From Verrucomicrobia bacterium Tous-C9LFEB (lineage in GTDB: Bacteria > Verrucomicrobiota > Verrucomicrobiia > Methylacidiphilales > UBA1321): a stretch of DNA of 64,000 nucleotides. The translations under genes were made by a program, and so were the position numbers. Below the pieces are notes generated by a model. The model did no database searches and had not been told where the DNA came from. It saw nothing but the letters and a program-made list of their open reading frames with translations. The DNA is taken from positions 124,001 to 188,000 of the forward strand of contig NEUU01000001.1 of NCBI GenBank assembly GCA_002304345.1, written 5' to 3'. Shown here piece by piece: positions 33,300 through 42,799 of the stretch (position 1 is the stretch's first letter; each line of letters opens with the position of its first letter).

Positions 33300-34217
33300 A
33301 TGAAAAGCCTCCTGGAGCAAACTCTTGACCAGATTAATTCGGTCATCCTCGGCAAGCGCCACACGGTGCGGTTGACGCTCTGCTGCCTGCTGGCGCGGGG
33401 TCATTTGCTCATCGAGGACGTCCCCGGCGTGGGCAAGACGACTCTCGCGCATGCGCTGGCGAAGAGCTTGGGATTAAGCATGCGCCGCATCCAGTTCACG
33501 AGCGATTTGCTTCCGGCGGACATCATCGGCAATTCCATTTTCGATCGCAACGAGCAGAAGTTTGTCTTTCATCCCGGCCCGCTTTTCGCGCAGATGGTGC
33601 TCGCGGATGAAGTCAATCGCGCCTCGCCAAAAGCCCAGAGCGCGTTGCTCGAAGCGATGGAAGAACGTCAGGTCACCATTGACGGCATCACCCATCCGCT
33701 GCCGCAACCGTTCTTCGTCATCGCCACACAAAATCCGCTGCACCAGATCGGCACCTATCCGCTGCCGGAATCGCAACTCGACCGTTTTCTCATGCGCGTG
33801 GAACTCGGCTTCCCCGACCGCGAAGCGGAGCGCGGCATGTTGCTCGGCGGCGACCGGCACGATCTCGTGCGGGAGTTGAATCCCATCCTCACGATGGAAA
33901 ATTTGATCAAATGGCAGGAACAGGTCCGGCAGGTGCACGTCTCGGAGCCGATTCTGGAGTATGTGCTCGACCTGCTCGAAGCCAGCCGCCGCAATCAACC
34001 GGCGGGTGGGGGACTCTCCCCGCGCGCGGGCATGGCGCTGCAACGTTGCGCGCAGGCGTGGGCGTTGATGGAAGGCCGCCAGATGGTTTATCCGGAAGAC
34101 ATCCAAGCCGTCGCCTCGAGCGTGATGTCGCATCGCCTCGGCCGCTCGTGGAGTGAAGCGGGCGAGGAGGGGATGACCGCGGCGGAACGTTTGATCCGCT
34201 CGGTGCCGGTACGGTGA
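33300..34217 (+). CDS. MoxR-family AAA+ ATPase
   Basis: A 305-residue MoxR-type AAA+ ATPase. Walker A is EDVPGVGKTTLAHAL (about 39-53), Walker B MVLADEVNRASPKAQSALLEAMEE (about 99-122), sensor 1 PFFVIATQNPL and the sensor 2 region PRAGMALQRCAQAWA, all in the expected places. MoxR ATPases act as chaperones for assembly of metal or protein complexes and are encoded with DUF58 and transglutaminase proteins, exactly as here. First gene of a five-gene operon; 188 bases of upstream DNA show no obvious promoter. Confidence 0.93.
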   Translation: MKSLLEQTLDQINSVILGKRHTVRLTLCCLLARGHLLIEDVPGVGKTTLAHALAKSLGLSMRRIQFTSDLLPADIIGNSIFDRNEQKFVFHPGPLFAQMVLADEVNRASPKAQSALLEAMEERQVTIDGITHPLPQPFFVIATQNPLHQIGTYPLPESQLDRFLMRVELGFPDREAERGMLLGGDRHDLVRELNPILTMENLIKWQEQVRQVHVSEPILEYVLDLLEASRRNQPAGGGLSPRAGMALQRCAQAWALMEGRQMVYPEDIQAVASSVMSHRLGRSWSEAGEEGMTAAERLIRSVPVR

Positions 34218-34240
34218 AGCCTTCCGGAGGGATACCGACC

Positions 34241-35137
34241 ATGACGGTGCGCCTCGAACTCAGCCGGTACGGGATGGTGCTCATCCCGGTGCTGCTGGCC
34301 ATGCTGTTGGCGGCGATTAATTACGACAACAATCTCGTCTACTCGATCCTCTTTCTGCTGATCGGCGTGCTCGTCGTCTCGGCGCTGTACACCTACCGCA
34401 ATCTCTCGTCGCTCGAAGTGAAGCCGGGCAACATCTGGCCCGTCTTTGCCGGGGGCACGCTGCGCTACACGCTGCAGGTGGTCAATCGCGGCAATCACCC
34501 GGTGCATAGCGTCACCTTCCGGCGGCAGGACAGCGACGCCACTTTCCGCGCGCTCTGTCCGTATCTCGCGCCCGGCGCGAGTCAGACAGTGGAGTTGATC
34601 GAATCGGTCGACCGCCGCGGTCGCTTTTGCATCCACGTCATGGAAATCGCCACGCTCTATCCCATGGGCTTGATCCGTGCCCGCTTCGAGGTGCCGTTGG
34701 AGTGGGACTACGTGGTCTATCCCCGGTTGTGGGGCGATCGGCCGTGGCCCGACATCGAACCCGATGTGCGCACGCAGGACGACGGCCATTATCGCGGCGG
34801 AGAGAGTTTCTACGGATTGCGCAATTATCGTCCCGGCGAATCGCAGCGCCACATCGACTGGAAAGCCGTGGCGCGGGGACGTCCGCTCATGGTCAAGGAA
34901 TTCGCCAGCGGCGGCACGGGCCGGCTTTGGTTCGACTGGGTGCAATTGTCCGACCTCGACACGGAATCCCGCCTGTCGCAACTGGCCGTCTGGGTGGTGC
35001 AAGGTGATCGCGCGGGCGGTCCTTACGGACTCAAGCTCCCGACGCAGGTTTTCCAACCCGCGATTGGCCCCGGTCATTTGCAGCAATGCCTGACGGCTCT
35101 CGCGCTGCATCACGCGAACGGGGGAGGCCGCTCGTGA
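34241..35137 (+). CDS. DUF58 domain-containing membrane protein
   Basis: A 298-residue protein with two N-terminal membrane helices (about 11-28 and 31-49) and a cytoplasmic DUF58 domain, whose hallmark GLRNYRPGESQRHIDWKAVARG is present (about 200-222). DUF58 proteins contain a von Willebrand-like fold and partner MoxR ATPases. The start is chosen for GGAGG ten bases upstream; an in-frame GTG at 34214 overlaps the moxR stop by four bases and is an alternative. The gene ends in a GTGA overlap with the next gene. Confidence 0.88.
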   Translation: MTVRLELSRYGMVLIPVLLAMLLAAINYDNNLVYSILFLLIGVLVVSALYTYRNLSSLEVKPGNIWPVFAGGTLRYTLQVVNRGNHPVHSVTFRRQDSDATFRALCPYLAPGASQTVELIESVDRRGRFCIHVMEIATLYPMGLIRARFEVPLEWDYVVYPRLWGDRPWPDIEPDVRTQDDGHYRGGESFYGLRNYRPGESQRHIDWKAVARGRPLMVKEFASGGTGRLWFDWVQLSDLDTESRLSQLAVWVVQGDRAGGPYGLKLPTQVFQPAIGPGHLQQCLTALALHHANGGGRS

Positions 35138-37194
35138 GTTGGTTGCGGGACAGGCACGGCGACCACGCCGTTTCGCTCAGCCGCGAGCAGGTCTACCGGC
35201 TGCTCGGCTGTTTTGTCATCAGCGTCATGCCGCAGTTCGGCAATATTCCGCTCTGGCTGTTGCTGGCCACGGCCGGACTCGTTCTCTGGCGCATTCAGCA
35301 GGAACGGCGCGAAAGCGAACCGCCCTCGAGCGTGGTGAAACTTTTGCTCGGCATCGGCTTTCTGCTGGGCGTCTATGTCGACAAGGGCACGCTCACGGGT
35401 CGCGATTCCGGTACCGCCCTCATGGTGGGGTTGATCGCGGTAAAGTTCCTCGAGTTGCGCAATCGCCGCGACTACATGGTGCTCACGTTTGTCATTTATT
35501 TCATGAGCGTGACGGCGCTGCTCTTCGAGCAAAGCATCCTCGTCTTTATCTATGTCGTCATCTGCTGCGGTTGTCTCACGGTGAACTTGATCACGCTGCA
35601 CAGTCCCGGTCCCGACAACACCCCGGCGCGCAGTGCGGCGCAACTGGCGTTCCGGCTCATCGTGCAGGGATTGCCGCTGGCGCTGGTGTTATTCCTGTTT
35701 TATCCCCGCATCAATGCCCGGTACGGTTTTAATCTCGGGTCGTCGACTTCCGGCTTGCCGGAAAAGATTCGAGCCAGCTCTTTCGACTCATTGACCGAGG
35801 ACGGCAGCATGGCGTTCCGCGCCGATTTTCCCGGTGGCGAAATGCCTCCCGCTACGTCGCTCTACTGGCGCGGTTTCGTACTCTGGGATTACAACGCCTC
35901 GACCAATGAATGGCAGGGCACCAGCCCCGCACAGGAATGGCGCGATCTCACCGACACGCCCGCCAATCTCGTCGGCGGCAAGCGCCTGCTGCAGCGCATC
36001 ACCCTGCGCGCCCACTCGCAACGCTGGCTTTTCGCACTCGATTATCCCGCGGGCTCGGCGTGGAACGGTCAGGGCGAACTCGGCACCGGGTACGTGTTGC
36101 AGATCAATCGCGAACTGCATCGCAAGATTCAGTACCTCGTCACTTCGCTGGTGGATTCCCATCCGCTCGTGCAATCACCGACGATGCAACGCGCCTCCTT
36201 GCGGATCGCGGCGGATTTGATCCGGCCCGAGGTGCGACAGCTCGCCAAGGAACTGCGCGGGGCAGGGGAGTCAGACGAAAAAGTCGTCGCCAACATGCTC
36301 GCCTATTATCACAAGAACGGATTCGAATACACGACCAAGGCGGAGAACTACGGTGACGATCCGCTCTACGAATTTCTCTTCGTGAAGCGGCGCGGTTTCT
36401 GTGAACACTTCGCGTCGTCCTTCACCGTGGTTATGCGGCTGGCGGGCGTGCCTGCGCGCGTCGTGGCCGGATATCACGGCGGCGAATACAATCCCTACGG
36501 CAATTTTATCATCGTGCGCCAACTCAACGCCCACGCCTGGAGCGAGGTCTTCCTCAAGGGCAAAGGCTGGACCCGCGTCGATCCCACCGTGATGGCGACG
36601 GTCACGCATCTTCCAGCTCCCATCACGCCCACGGCGCGCCAGGCTGAGCCCTCCAACCGGATCAGCGAAGCGTTGGAGCGCAAATGGACGCCCGACTGGC
36701 TGCCGCCGCTCGCGATGGAAGGCCGTTTCCGCTGGCAGTTGGTCGAGGAAAAATGGGATCAATGGGTGCTCTCGTACACGCCGGAGTTGCAGAGCGATAT
36801 CTTAAAGGACTGGCATCTCGAGCGCTTCTCGTGGGAATTCTTTTTGCTGGCGACCATCTTCGTTCTCTTCCTGACCATCATGCTCGTCTCGCGTTCGTTC
36901 CAGCGGCGGAGCACCAGCGAGGAAGCCTTGCTCGCGGTCTATGCCGATTTTTGCGCCGCGCTGAAAAACTCGGGCGTGCCGCGCTACCATTGGGAGGGCA
37001 GCACCGAATACTCGCAACGGGCGGCCCGCATCCTGCCCGCGGCCTCCAAGCCGATTTTGCGTTTTGCGCGTGAATACGCCTTGCTGCGGTATGGGAAGAT
37101 TGCTTATCTGGAGCCAGCCTTGGGACCGCTACGGGAAAAAGTGGAGGCCGTGCGCGAAGCGCTCACCCAGGCTGAACTCCATTTGAATCAATGA
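35134..37194 (+). CDS. transglutaminase-like membrane protein (TgpA / DUF3488 family)
   Basis: A 686-residue inner-membrane protein. About seven helices occupy residues 15-200 (DUF3488), then a periplasmic domain with the transglutaminase core: the catalytic Cys in RRGFCEHFASSFTVVMRLAGVPARVV, the His in NAHAWSEVFLKGKGW and the Asp in TRVDPTVM. A further helix at about 565-590 precedes a cytoplasmic C-terminus with a DUF4129-like segment. The GTG start at 35134 has GGGGGAGG nine bases upstream and overlaps the preceding stop. The MoxR-DUF58-transglutaminase trio is widespread, and its substrate is unknown. Confidence 0.92.
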   Translation: MSWLRDRHGDHAVSLSREQVYRLLGCFVISVMPQFGNIPLWLLLATAGLVLWRIQQERRESEPPSSVVKLLLGIGFLLGVYVDKGTLTGRDSGTALMVGLIAVKFLELRNRRDYMVLTFVIYFMSVTALLFEQSILVFIYVVICCGCLTVNLITLHSPGPDNTPARSAAQLAFRLIVQGLPLALVLFLFYPRINARYGFNLGSSTSGLPEKIRASSFDSLTEDGSMAFRADFPGGEMPPATSLYWRGFVLWDYNASTNEWQGTSPAQEWRDLTDTPANLVGGKRLLQRITLRAHSQRWLFALDYPAGSAWNGQGELGTGYVLQINRELHRKIQYLVTSLVDSHPLVQSPTMQRASLRIAADLIRPEVRQLAKELRGAGESDEKVVANMLAYYHKNGFEYTTKAENYGDDPLYEFLFVKRRGFCEHFASSFTVVMRLAGVPARVVAGYHGGEYNPYGNFIIVRQLNAHAWSEVFLKGKGWTRVDPTVMATVTHLPAPITPTARQAEPSNRISEALERKWTPDWLPPLAMEGRFRWQLVEEKWDQWVLSYTPELQSDILKDWHLERFSWEFFLLATIFVLFLTIMLVSRSFQRRSTSEEALLAVYADFCAALKNSGVPRYHWEGSTEYSQRAARILPAASKPILRFAREYALLRYGKIAYLEPALGPLREKVEAVREALTQAELHLNQ

Positions 37195-37826
37195 ACCCAC
37201 GCCAAGTTGAACTCGAAAAGCTCGTGAAGTCGCTCCATGCCTGCGAGCTCTGCCCGAAGATGCACCGCCCCGCTGTCAGTGGCGGTCCCGTGCTCAGTAA
37301 AGTATTTCTCGTCGGTCAGGCCCCCGGCACGAAGGAGCCCATTGTGGGCAAGCCGTTCGCATGGACCGCAGGCAAGACAATGTTCAAATGGTTTTTCGAG
37401 CAGGCCAATCTCGACGAAGAAAATTTCCGCAAGCTCGTCTACATGGCGGCAGTCTGTCGCTGTTTTCCCGGCAAGAAAGAAGGCGGCGGGGATCGCGTGC
37501 CGGACGAGACCGAGATCGAGACCTGCGCGAACTGGATGAAAGCGGAGTTCGCGCTTCTGCAACCCGAGCTTGTCATTCCCGTCGGCAAACTGGCCATCCA
37601 GCAATTCATGGAAATTCCGCGACTCGATGAAGTCATCGGCAAGAGCTATCGCCTCGAGCGGTGGGGACATGCCTTTGATATTGTACCGCTGCCGCATCCG
37701 TCCGGGGCTTCGCCCTGGCACCGCATGGAGCCGGGCCGTTCGCTCCTGCGCAAGGCGCTGAAATTAATCGCCGCGCATCCCGCCTGGCCCAAGGTTCGCG
37801 TCGCGAAGCAAGGAGTTCTGCTATGA
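37191..37826 (+). CDS. uracil-DNA glycosylase superfamily protein (Fe-S, family 4-like)
   Basis: A 211-residue member of the uracil-DNA glycosylase superfamily. The N-terminal HACELCP (Cys18, Cys21) and later cysteines in AAVCRCFPGK and IETCANWM form the probable 4Fe-4S site of family 4/5 enzymes. Motif A is GQAPGTKE where family 4 has GEAPG; the C-terminal motif PLPHPSGASPWH supplies the catalytic His region. The enzyme would remove uracil or other damaged bases from DNA. Its start overlaps the transglutaminase stop by four bases, tying a DNA-repair-type gene to a membrane operon. The subfamily assignment is uncertain. Confidence 0.85.
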   Translation: MNPRQVELEKLVKSLHACELCPKMHRPAVSGGPVLSKVFLVGQAPGTKEPIVGKPFAWTAGKTMFKWFFEQANLDEENFRKLVYMAAVCRCFPGKKEGGGDRVPDETEIETCANWMKAEFALLQPELVIPVGKLAIQQFMEIPRLDEVIGKSYRLERWGHAFDIVPLPHPSGASPWHRMEPGRSLLRKALKLIAAHPAWPKVRVAKQGVLL

Positions 37827-38458
37827 GTATCGAAGAAACCGAGCCGAAGGAAAGTGGCGGCTGTCTCGTCCGGGGGTGCCTGTTCTTTAGCGTGGTCCTG
37901 TTTGTTTTCGTCGGATTCTGCGGTTGGGGCGCTTACTCCACCTACAAGAATCTCTATGCGCTCACCTCGGACGCGCCGGTGGCCATTCCGGTCTACGAAG
38001 GAACGGCGGGTCCGGCGGTTCAGACGCGCTTGAATGCCTTCGCCGAAGCGCTCGAAGCCAAAAAGTCCGCCACGCTCCGGCTCGATGTGGACGATATGAA
38101 TGCGCTCGTGCTGTTTGATCCGGCTTTCGGCCTGCTCAAGAATCGCGTCTATTTCGGCGTCGAGAAGGACTGCCTGACCGCGCAGATGAGCGTTCCGCTC
38201 GACCAGATGCGCGGTCTGCAGGGACGCTGGTTCAACGGAAAAATCACCTTCCTGCCGAAGATGGAGAATGGGCATCTCAGCTTGATTCCCATCCTCATTC
38301 AAGCTGGTGATCGCGAAGCGCCCATGGGCGTGATCAAGGCACTGCAAGCGTTCCCGTGGAGCAATATCTTCATCCCTAATCCCAAGACGGAAGAGCTCTT
38401 CTCTGGAATCAAAGCCATCCGCGTGGAAAAGAACGAACTCGTGATCGAGGCAAATTAA
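37823..38458 (+). CDS. single-pass membrane protein of unknown function
   Basis: An unrecognised 211-residue protein. A short cytoplasmic N-terminus with two Cys (GGCLVRGCLFF) precedes one membrane helix (about 17-38), and the remaining 170 residues, probably periplasmic, look like a beta-rich domain (ATLRLDVDDMNALVLFDP, WFNGKITFLPKMENG). The ATG overlaps the glycosylase stop by four bases. It is the last gene of the MoxR operon; its function may concern the same envelope process. Confidence 0.75.
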   Translation: MSIEETEPKESGGCLVRGCLFFSVVLFVFVGFCGWGAYSTYKNLYALTSDAPVAIPVYEGTAGPAVQTRLNAFAEALEAKKSATLRLDVDDMNALVLFDPAFGLLKNRVYFGVEKDCLTAQMSVPLDQMRGLQGRWFNGKITFLPKMENGHLSLIPILIQAGDREAPMGVIKALQAFPWSNIFIPNPKTEELFSGIKAIRVEKNELVIEAN

Positions 38459-38477
38459 GCGGAGTAGGGGAAGTCCC

Positions 38478-38915
38478 CAGATTTCGCAGATTCACACAGA
38501 TTAAAAGGCAAAAGATTTTTAATGGGGAAGAAGGAAAGAGAAAGCCTTTCCTTAATTTAGAGCTTTTTTCATCTAGATTTTCGCAACGCTCAGACTCCTG
38601 GAGCAAGCAACCTGATCCTTCGACAAGCTCAGGATGACCAGCGTGACGCTGGACCCAGTATTACGCATCTGGCGTTAGCTGTATTGGATGCAACGTCACG
38701 TTGCTCGACAAGCTCAGGATGACGGGTTGAAAAAGTAACCTCCACTCGTAACGAAGAGTTCTCGTGAGAGTAGAAACCTGCCCTCAGATATTACTTTCAT
38801 TCCACGTCATCCTGAGCTTGTCGAAGGATCAGCTGAGATGGTTTAGGATGCGACAATCAATTTGAAACCCGCCCTAATCTTTTGCCTTTTAATCTGTGTG
38901 AATCTGCGAAATCTG
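38478..38915. repeat. nest of inverted repeats E, C and B between convergent operons
   Basis: The 471-base gap contains no gene. The outer layer is a perfect 40-base inverted repeat (CAGATTTCGCAGATTCACAC... at 38478-38517 and its complement at 38876-38915). Inside is repeat C (38575-38860). Inside that, a 66-base repeat B unit (38639-38704) is flanked by the 19-base direct repeat TCGACAAGCTCAGGATGAC (38620-38638 and 38705-38723), as if it had inserted or recombined into repeat C. On either strand the RNA would fold into one large structure at the 3' ends of both operons. Confidence 0.8.
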
Positions 38916-38929
38916 CGGACCGTTTTCCG

Positions 38930-39730
38930 CTAAATCTTCGGCACGGCATCCAGTAGGCGCTTTGTATACGGGTCCTGCGGATTCTGATAAATCGCGTCGG
39001 CGGTGGCCGCTTCGACGATCTTGCCTTGATTCATGACGAGAACGAAATCGCTGATGTGCTCCACGACGGCGAGGTCGTGCGCGATGAAGAGATAGGTCAG
39101 GCCAAGCTCCTCCTGCAAGTCCTGCAGCAGATTCACGATCTGCGCCTGCACCGACACATCGAGTGCGCTGACCGGTTCGTCGCACACGATAAATTCCGGC
39201 TCTACCGCGAGGGCGCGGGCGATGCCGATGCGCTGGCGTTGACCACCGCTGAACTCGTGCGGATAGCGGTCCATATGTTCCGGTTTGAGCCCCACCTTGC
39301 CGAGCAATTCCGCCACGCGGGCGCGGCGTTGTTCCAGTCCCATCGCCGGGAAATGGATCTCCAGCGCTTCGCTGATGATCTTGAAAATCGTCAGGCGCGG
39401 GTTCAGTGAGTTGTACGGATCTTGGAAAATGATCTGGATCTTTTTGCGGTAGGGACGGAATTGGCTCTCGCGGAGAAAAGTGATGTCCTTGCCGTTGTAA
39501 CGGATCGTCCCGCCGGTCGGATTCACCAACCGGATCAACGCGCGGCCAATGGTGGTCTTGCCGCTGCCGCTCTCGCCGACGAGTCCGACCGTCGTGCCGC
39601 GCTCGATTGTGAACGACACATCATCCACGGCTTTCACTTCGCCGACGCGACGCTGGAGCAATCCCGCCGTGATGGGGAAGTGGACCTTGAGATTCTCGAC
39701 CTGCAGGAGGGGAGTCGTGGTGGATGGCAT
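38930..39730 (-). CDS. oligopeptide ABC transporter ATP-binding protein (OppF/DppF type)
   Basis: A 266-residue ABC ATPase, the second ATPase subunit of a peptide importer. Walker [18 protein letters not shown] signature [15 protein letters not shown], Walker [14 protein letters not shown] and the switch His in [11 protein letters not shown] are intact. The C-terminal [17 protein letters not shown] is typical of OppF/DppF. It is the last gene of the operon and is separated from the OppD-type gene by 165 bases occupied by a repeat D pair. Confidence 0.92.
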   Translation of the reverse strand: MPSTTTPLLQVENLKVHFPITAGLLQRRVGEVKAVDDVSFTIERGTTVGLVGESGSGKTTIGRALIRLVNPTGGTIRYNGKDITFLRESQFRPYRKKIQIIFQDPYNSLNPRLTIFKIISEALEIHFPAMGLEQRRARVAELLGKVGLKPEHMDRYPHEFSGGQRQRIGIARALAVEPEFIVCDEPVSALDVSVQAQIVNLLQDLQEELGLTYLFIAHDLAVVEHISDFVLVMNQGKIVEAATADAIYQNPQDPYTKRLLDAVPKI

Positions 39731-39744
39731 ACGGAAGGATTTTT

Positions 39745-39895
39745 GACGAAATTAACGGAATTTACGAAATGGGGGAGAAAGGCATTTTTTAATCAGGAAC
39801 TCAGGAAAGCAAGAATCTCTTGCAGAACCTTCGCCGGATATTGTTGATTCATAAATTGGTTTGTTTTCAATTTCGTAAATTCCGTTAATTTCGTC
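39745..39895. repeat. repeat D inverted pair inside the peptide-transport operon
   Basis: A 26-base unit (GACGAAATTAACGGAATT...) at 39745-39770 recurs as its exact reverse complement at 39870-39895, ending directly against the stop of the OppD-type gene. The 151-base element has the form of a small MITE and separates two genes normally adjacent. Confidence 0.75.
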
Positions 39896-40750
39896 TCAGG
39901 CAGAGGCCTCGATTTCAGCGTGATCAATGGCGCGCAGGCGGCGCTGCTTCGCCCCGAGCTTCGGCACGCAATCGATCAAGGCGCGGGTGTACGGATGCTT
40001 CGGATGGCGCAGGACTTCGCCGGTTGGACCATCCTCGACGATTTTTCCCCGGAACATCACCACCACGCGATCCGCGATGTCGGCGATGATGCCAAAATTA
40101 TGCGTGATCAGCATGATCGACATGCCGGTCTTCACCTTGATGTCGCGCAGCAGATCCATGATCTGTTTTTGAATCGTCACGTCGAGCGCGGTAGTTGGTT
40201 CGTCCGCCACCAGCAGTTTCGGCTGGCAGGCGAGCGCCATCGCGATCATCACCCGCTGCTGCATGCCGCCGCTGAGCTGGTACGGGTAATCGCCCAATCG
40301 CTGTGCCGGATTGCGAATGCCCACGAGATCGAGCGCACGAATCACTTCCGCCCGTACGTCGGTGACTTCCGGTCGGTGCAACTGGACCGCTTCGGCGATC
40401 TGGTATTCGATCGTGAACACCGGATTCAGCGACGTGCCCGGCTCCTGGAAAATATAGGCGATCTGTTTGCCGCGTACCTTGCGCAGATCGTTTTCCGAGA
40501 GCGCCAGCGTATTGCGGCCATTGAAAAGAATTTCGCCGCCGACATAGTGCGCGGGAGGCGTCGGCAACAGACGCGTCAGGCTGAGCGCGGTCACGCTCTT
40601 GCCGCTGCCGCTCTCGCCCACGATCGCAACGGTCTCCCCGTCGCGGATCTGGAACGAGATGTCATTGACGGCGTGGGTGACGGTGTCGCCGCTGCCGAAA
40701 TCGACTTGCAGATTGTTCACCTTGAGCAAAGGACCGGATACGGATGTCAT
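39896..40750 (-). CDS. oligopeptide ABC transporter ATP-binding protein (OppD/DppD type)
   Basis: The first ATPase subunit of the peptide importer, 284 residues. Walker [18 protein letters not shown] signature [15 protein letters not shown], Walker [13 protein letters not shown] and switch His ITHNFGII are present, and the C-terminus [18 protein letters not shown] is the OppD/DppD hallmark. It follows the second permease gene by 30 bases. Confidence 0.92.
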   Translation of the reverse strand: MTSVSGPLLKVNNLQVDFGSGDTVTHAVNDISFQIRDGETVAIVGESGSGKSVTALSLTRLLPTPPAHYVGGEILFNGRNTLALSENDLRKVRGKQIAYIFQEPGTSLNPVFTIEYQIAEAVQLHRPEVTDVRAEVIRALDLVGIRNPAQRLGDYPYQLSGGMQQRVMIAMALACQPKLLVADEPTTALDVTIQKQIMDLLRDIKVKTGMSIMLITHNFGIIADIADRVVVMFRGKIVEDGPTGEVLRHPKHPYTRALIDCVPKLGAKQRRLRAIDHAEIEASA

Positions 40751-40780
40751 AGGATGATTTCTTTCACGCTGTGGGATGGA

Positions 40781-41833
40781 TTAAACCTGCGTTTTCAGTT
40801 TCGGATCGACGATGTCGCGGACGACATCACCGAGGACATTGAACAGAATCACGGTGATAAAGATGGCCAGTCCGGGCGTCAATAACCACCAAAAATTGAG
40901 CATGAATACCTTCAAGTCCTGCACTTGCGACAGCATCAGGCCCCACGACGTGGACGGCTCCTGAATGCCGATGCCGAGGAAGCTCAGCGCCGCTTCGCCC
41001 AGGATATAGCCGGGAATGCTCAGCATCGATGTGACGATCAAATAGCTGAACAAATTGGGGAAGAGATGCTTCCACAGAATCGTCACCGGTCCCTGACCCA
41101 ACGCCTCGGCGGCGTAGATAAACGGACGGTTGCGCAGGGAGAGGGTCAGACCGCGAATCACCCGCGCCGTTCCGGCCCAGCCGATGAAGCTCAGGATGAC
41201 CACGATCAGGATGAAAATCTGGTCCGAATCGTCGAAGTATTTCGCCAGCGCGGCCCGCAACGCAATGATCAGGTACAGCCCCGGAATCGCCATGATCAGC
41301 TCCGTGCCACGCATCGCCACGCTGTCGAACACGCCGCCGAAGTACCCCGCCAGCCCACCCACTGTCAACCCGATCACAGTCGTAATCAGGATGCCGATCA
41401 GGCCAATGGTCAGCGACACCCGGCTGCCGTAGAGCAATCGCGAGAAGACATCGCGGCCCGTCTCGTCGCTGCCGAGGAGATAGAGCCGGGCCGGGGCTTC
41501 GACTCCGAACAGTCGATGCGAAACCGGGATGAGCCCGAGGAAGTGATACGTCGGCGCTTTCACCCAAAAATGAATCGGCGCGAATTGTCCCGGCTCCGCT
41601 TCGTACTTTGCGCAGGTCGGATCGACGAGTTTATAGAGCCGCACCGCGAGCTGTCCCTCATGCCACACCACGCCGGTGGGCGGATGATACGTCTTCGTCA
41701 GGTCCTGATCGCTCGTCGCGTAGGGCGCGAGCAACGGCGCGAAAAAGGCGGCGACGTAGAAGAGAATCAGCGCCACGAGGCAGAAAGCCCCCGCGCGGCG
41801 GCGCAGAATTTGATGGAGGAGATCACTTGTCAT
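40781..41833 (-). CDS. oligopeptide ABC transporter permease (OppC type)
   Basis: A 350-residue inner-membrane permease with an N-terminal helix (about 15-36), a periplasmic loop longer than usual (about 37-130), and five more helices with the LGSDETGRDVFSRLLYGSRVSL motif of OppC/DppC proteins and the EAA-loop region EALGQGPVTILWKHLFPNL that contacts the ATPases. It overlaps the OppB-type gene by 11 bases. Probably pairs with that protein as the channel. Confidence 0.92.
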   Translation of the reverse strand: MTSDLLHQILRRRAGAFCLVALILFYVAAFFAPLLAPYATSDQDLTKTYHPPTGVVWHEGQLAVRLYKLVDPTCAKYEAEPGQFAPIHFWVKAPTYHFLGLIPVSHRLFGVEAPARLYLLGSDETGRDVFSRLLYGSRVSLTIGLIGILITTVIGLTVGGLAGYFGGVFDSVAMRGTELIMAIPGLYLIIALRAALAKYFDDSDQIFILIVVILSFIGWAGTARVIRGLTLSLRNRPFIYAAEALGQGPVTILWKHLFPNLFSYLIVTSMLSIPGYILGEAALSFLGIGIQEPSTSWGLMLSQVQDLKVFMLNFWWLLTPGLAIFITVILFNVLGDVVRDIVDPKLKTQV

Positions 41834-42791
41834 AGCGAATCCTCGGATCGACCCATGCCAGCAAAATATCCGCGATCAAATTGCCGATGATCAACATCGA
41901 ACTGCCGATGATCACCGCCGCCATCACCACATCGCGGTCCTTGCGCATGAAGGCTTGGAAAATCAGTTGCCCCAGTCCGGGATAATTCATCACATTCTCC
42001 ACCAGCACCGCGCCGCTCAGCAGACCGGAGAAGGCGAAGCCCAGACTCGTCACGAGTGGATTGATCGCGTTGCGCAGCACGTGGCGGAACATGATCACAT
42101 TTCCCGGCACGCCCTTCGCGCGCGCCGTCATCACATAGTCCGACTGAATCACATCGAGCATGTTCGTCCGCATCACGCGCATCAAGCCCGCCGCGCCGCC
42201 GATGCCGAGCACGATCGTGGGCAGGATCAGGTGATGCACATAATCCCAGAGTTGACCCACAGGCGAGAGATAATCGTGATCAATCGCGCTCAGTCCGCCG
42301 GTCGGGAATCCGCCCCATTGCGAGGCGAAGATCACGGCCAGCAGCGCGAGGAAAAACTCGGGAATCGAAAGCGCCGCATAGGCGCTCAGTGCGCTCAATT
42401 TGTCGAAAATCGAATTGCGATACACCGCCGCGAAGACACCCAGCGGCACCGCGATGGCCCACGCGAAGACCAGCGAGGTCAGCGACAGGGCGAGCGTCGC
42501 CGGGGCGCGTTGGGCGAGCAGCTCGATGACGGGAATGCGATACGACCACGATTCGCCGAAATCCCCCCGCACCGTGCGCCCGAGCCAACTCACATATTGC
42601 ATGTACCACGGGCGGTCCAACCCCAGCTCGCGTTCCTTCTTTGCGATGAACTCCGCGGGAATGTCGCGCTGCGCCTTGAGCACATCGAGGTAATTGCCCG
42701 GCGAGATATACACCAGCACAAAGACCAGCAGCGACACGCCGAGGAGCATCGGAATCATCAGCAGCAGGCGGCGGAGGATGTAGGTTTTCAT
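41823..42791 (-). CDS. oligopeptide ABC transporter permease (OppB type)
   Basis: A 322-residue permease with the OppB/DppB N-terminus (MKTYILRRLLLMIPMLLGVSLLVFVLVYISPG) and six membrane segments. The RAKGVPGNVIMFRHVLRNA segment is the EAA loop, and FSGLLSGAVLVENVMNYPGLG the conserved C-terminal region. It lies eight bases after the substrate-binding protein gene. Confidence 0.93.
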   Translation of the reverse strand: MKTYILRRLLLMIPMLLGVSLLVFVLVYISPGNYLDVLKAQRDIPAEFIAKKERELGLDRPWYMQYVSWLGRTVRGDFGESWSYRIPVIELLAQRAPATLALSLTSLVFAWAIAVPLGVFAAVYRNSIFDKLSALSAYAALSIPEFFLALLAVIFASQWGGFPTGGLSAIDHDYLSPVGQLWDYVHHLILPTIVLGIGGAAGLMRVMRTNMLDVIQSDYVMTARAKGVPGNVIMFRHVLRNAINPLVTSLGFAFSGLLSGAVLVENVMNYPGLGQLIFQAFMRKDRDVVMAAVIIGSSMLIIGNLIADILLAWVDPRIRYDK

Positions 42792-42799
42792 GCAGTCGG

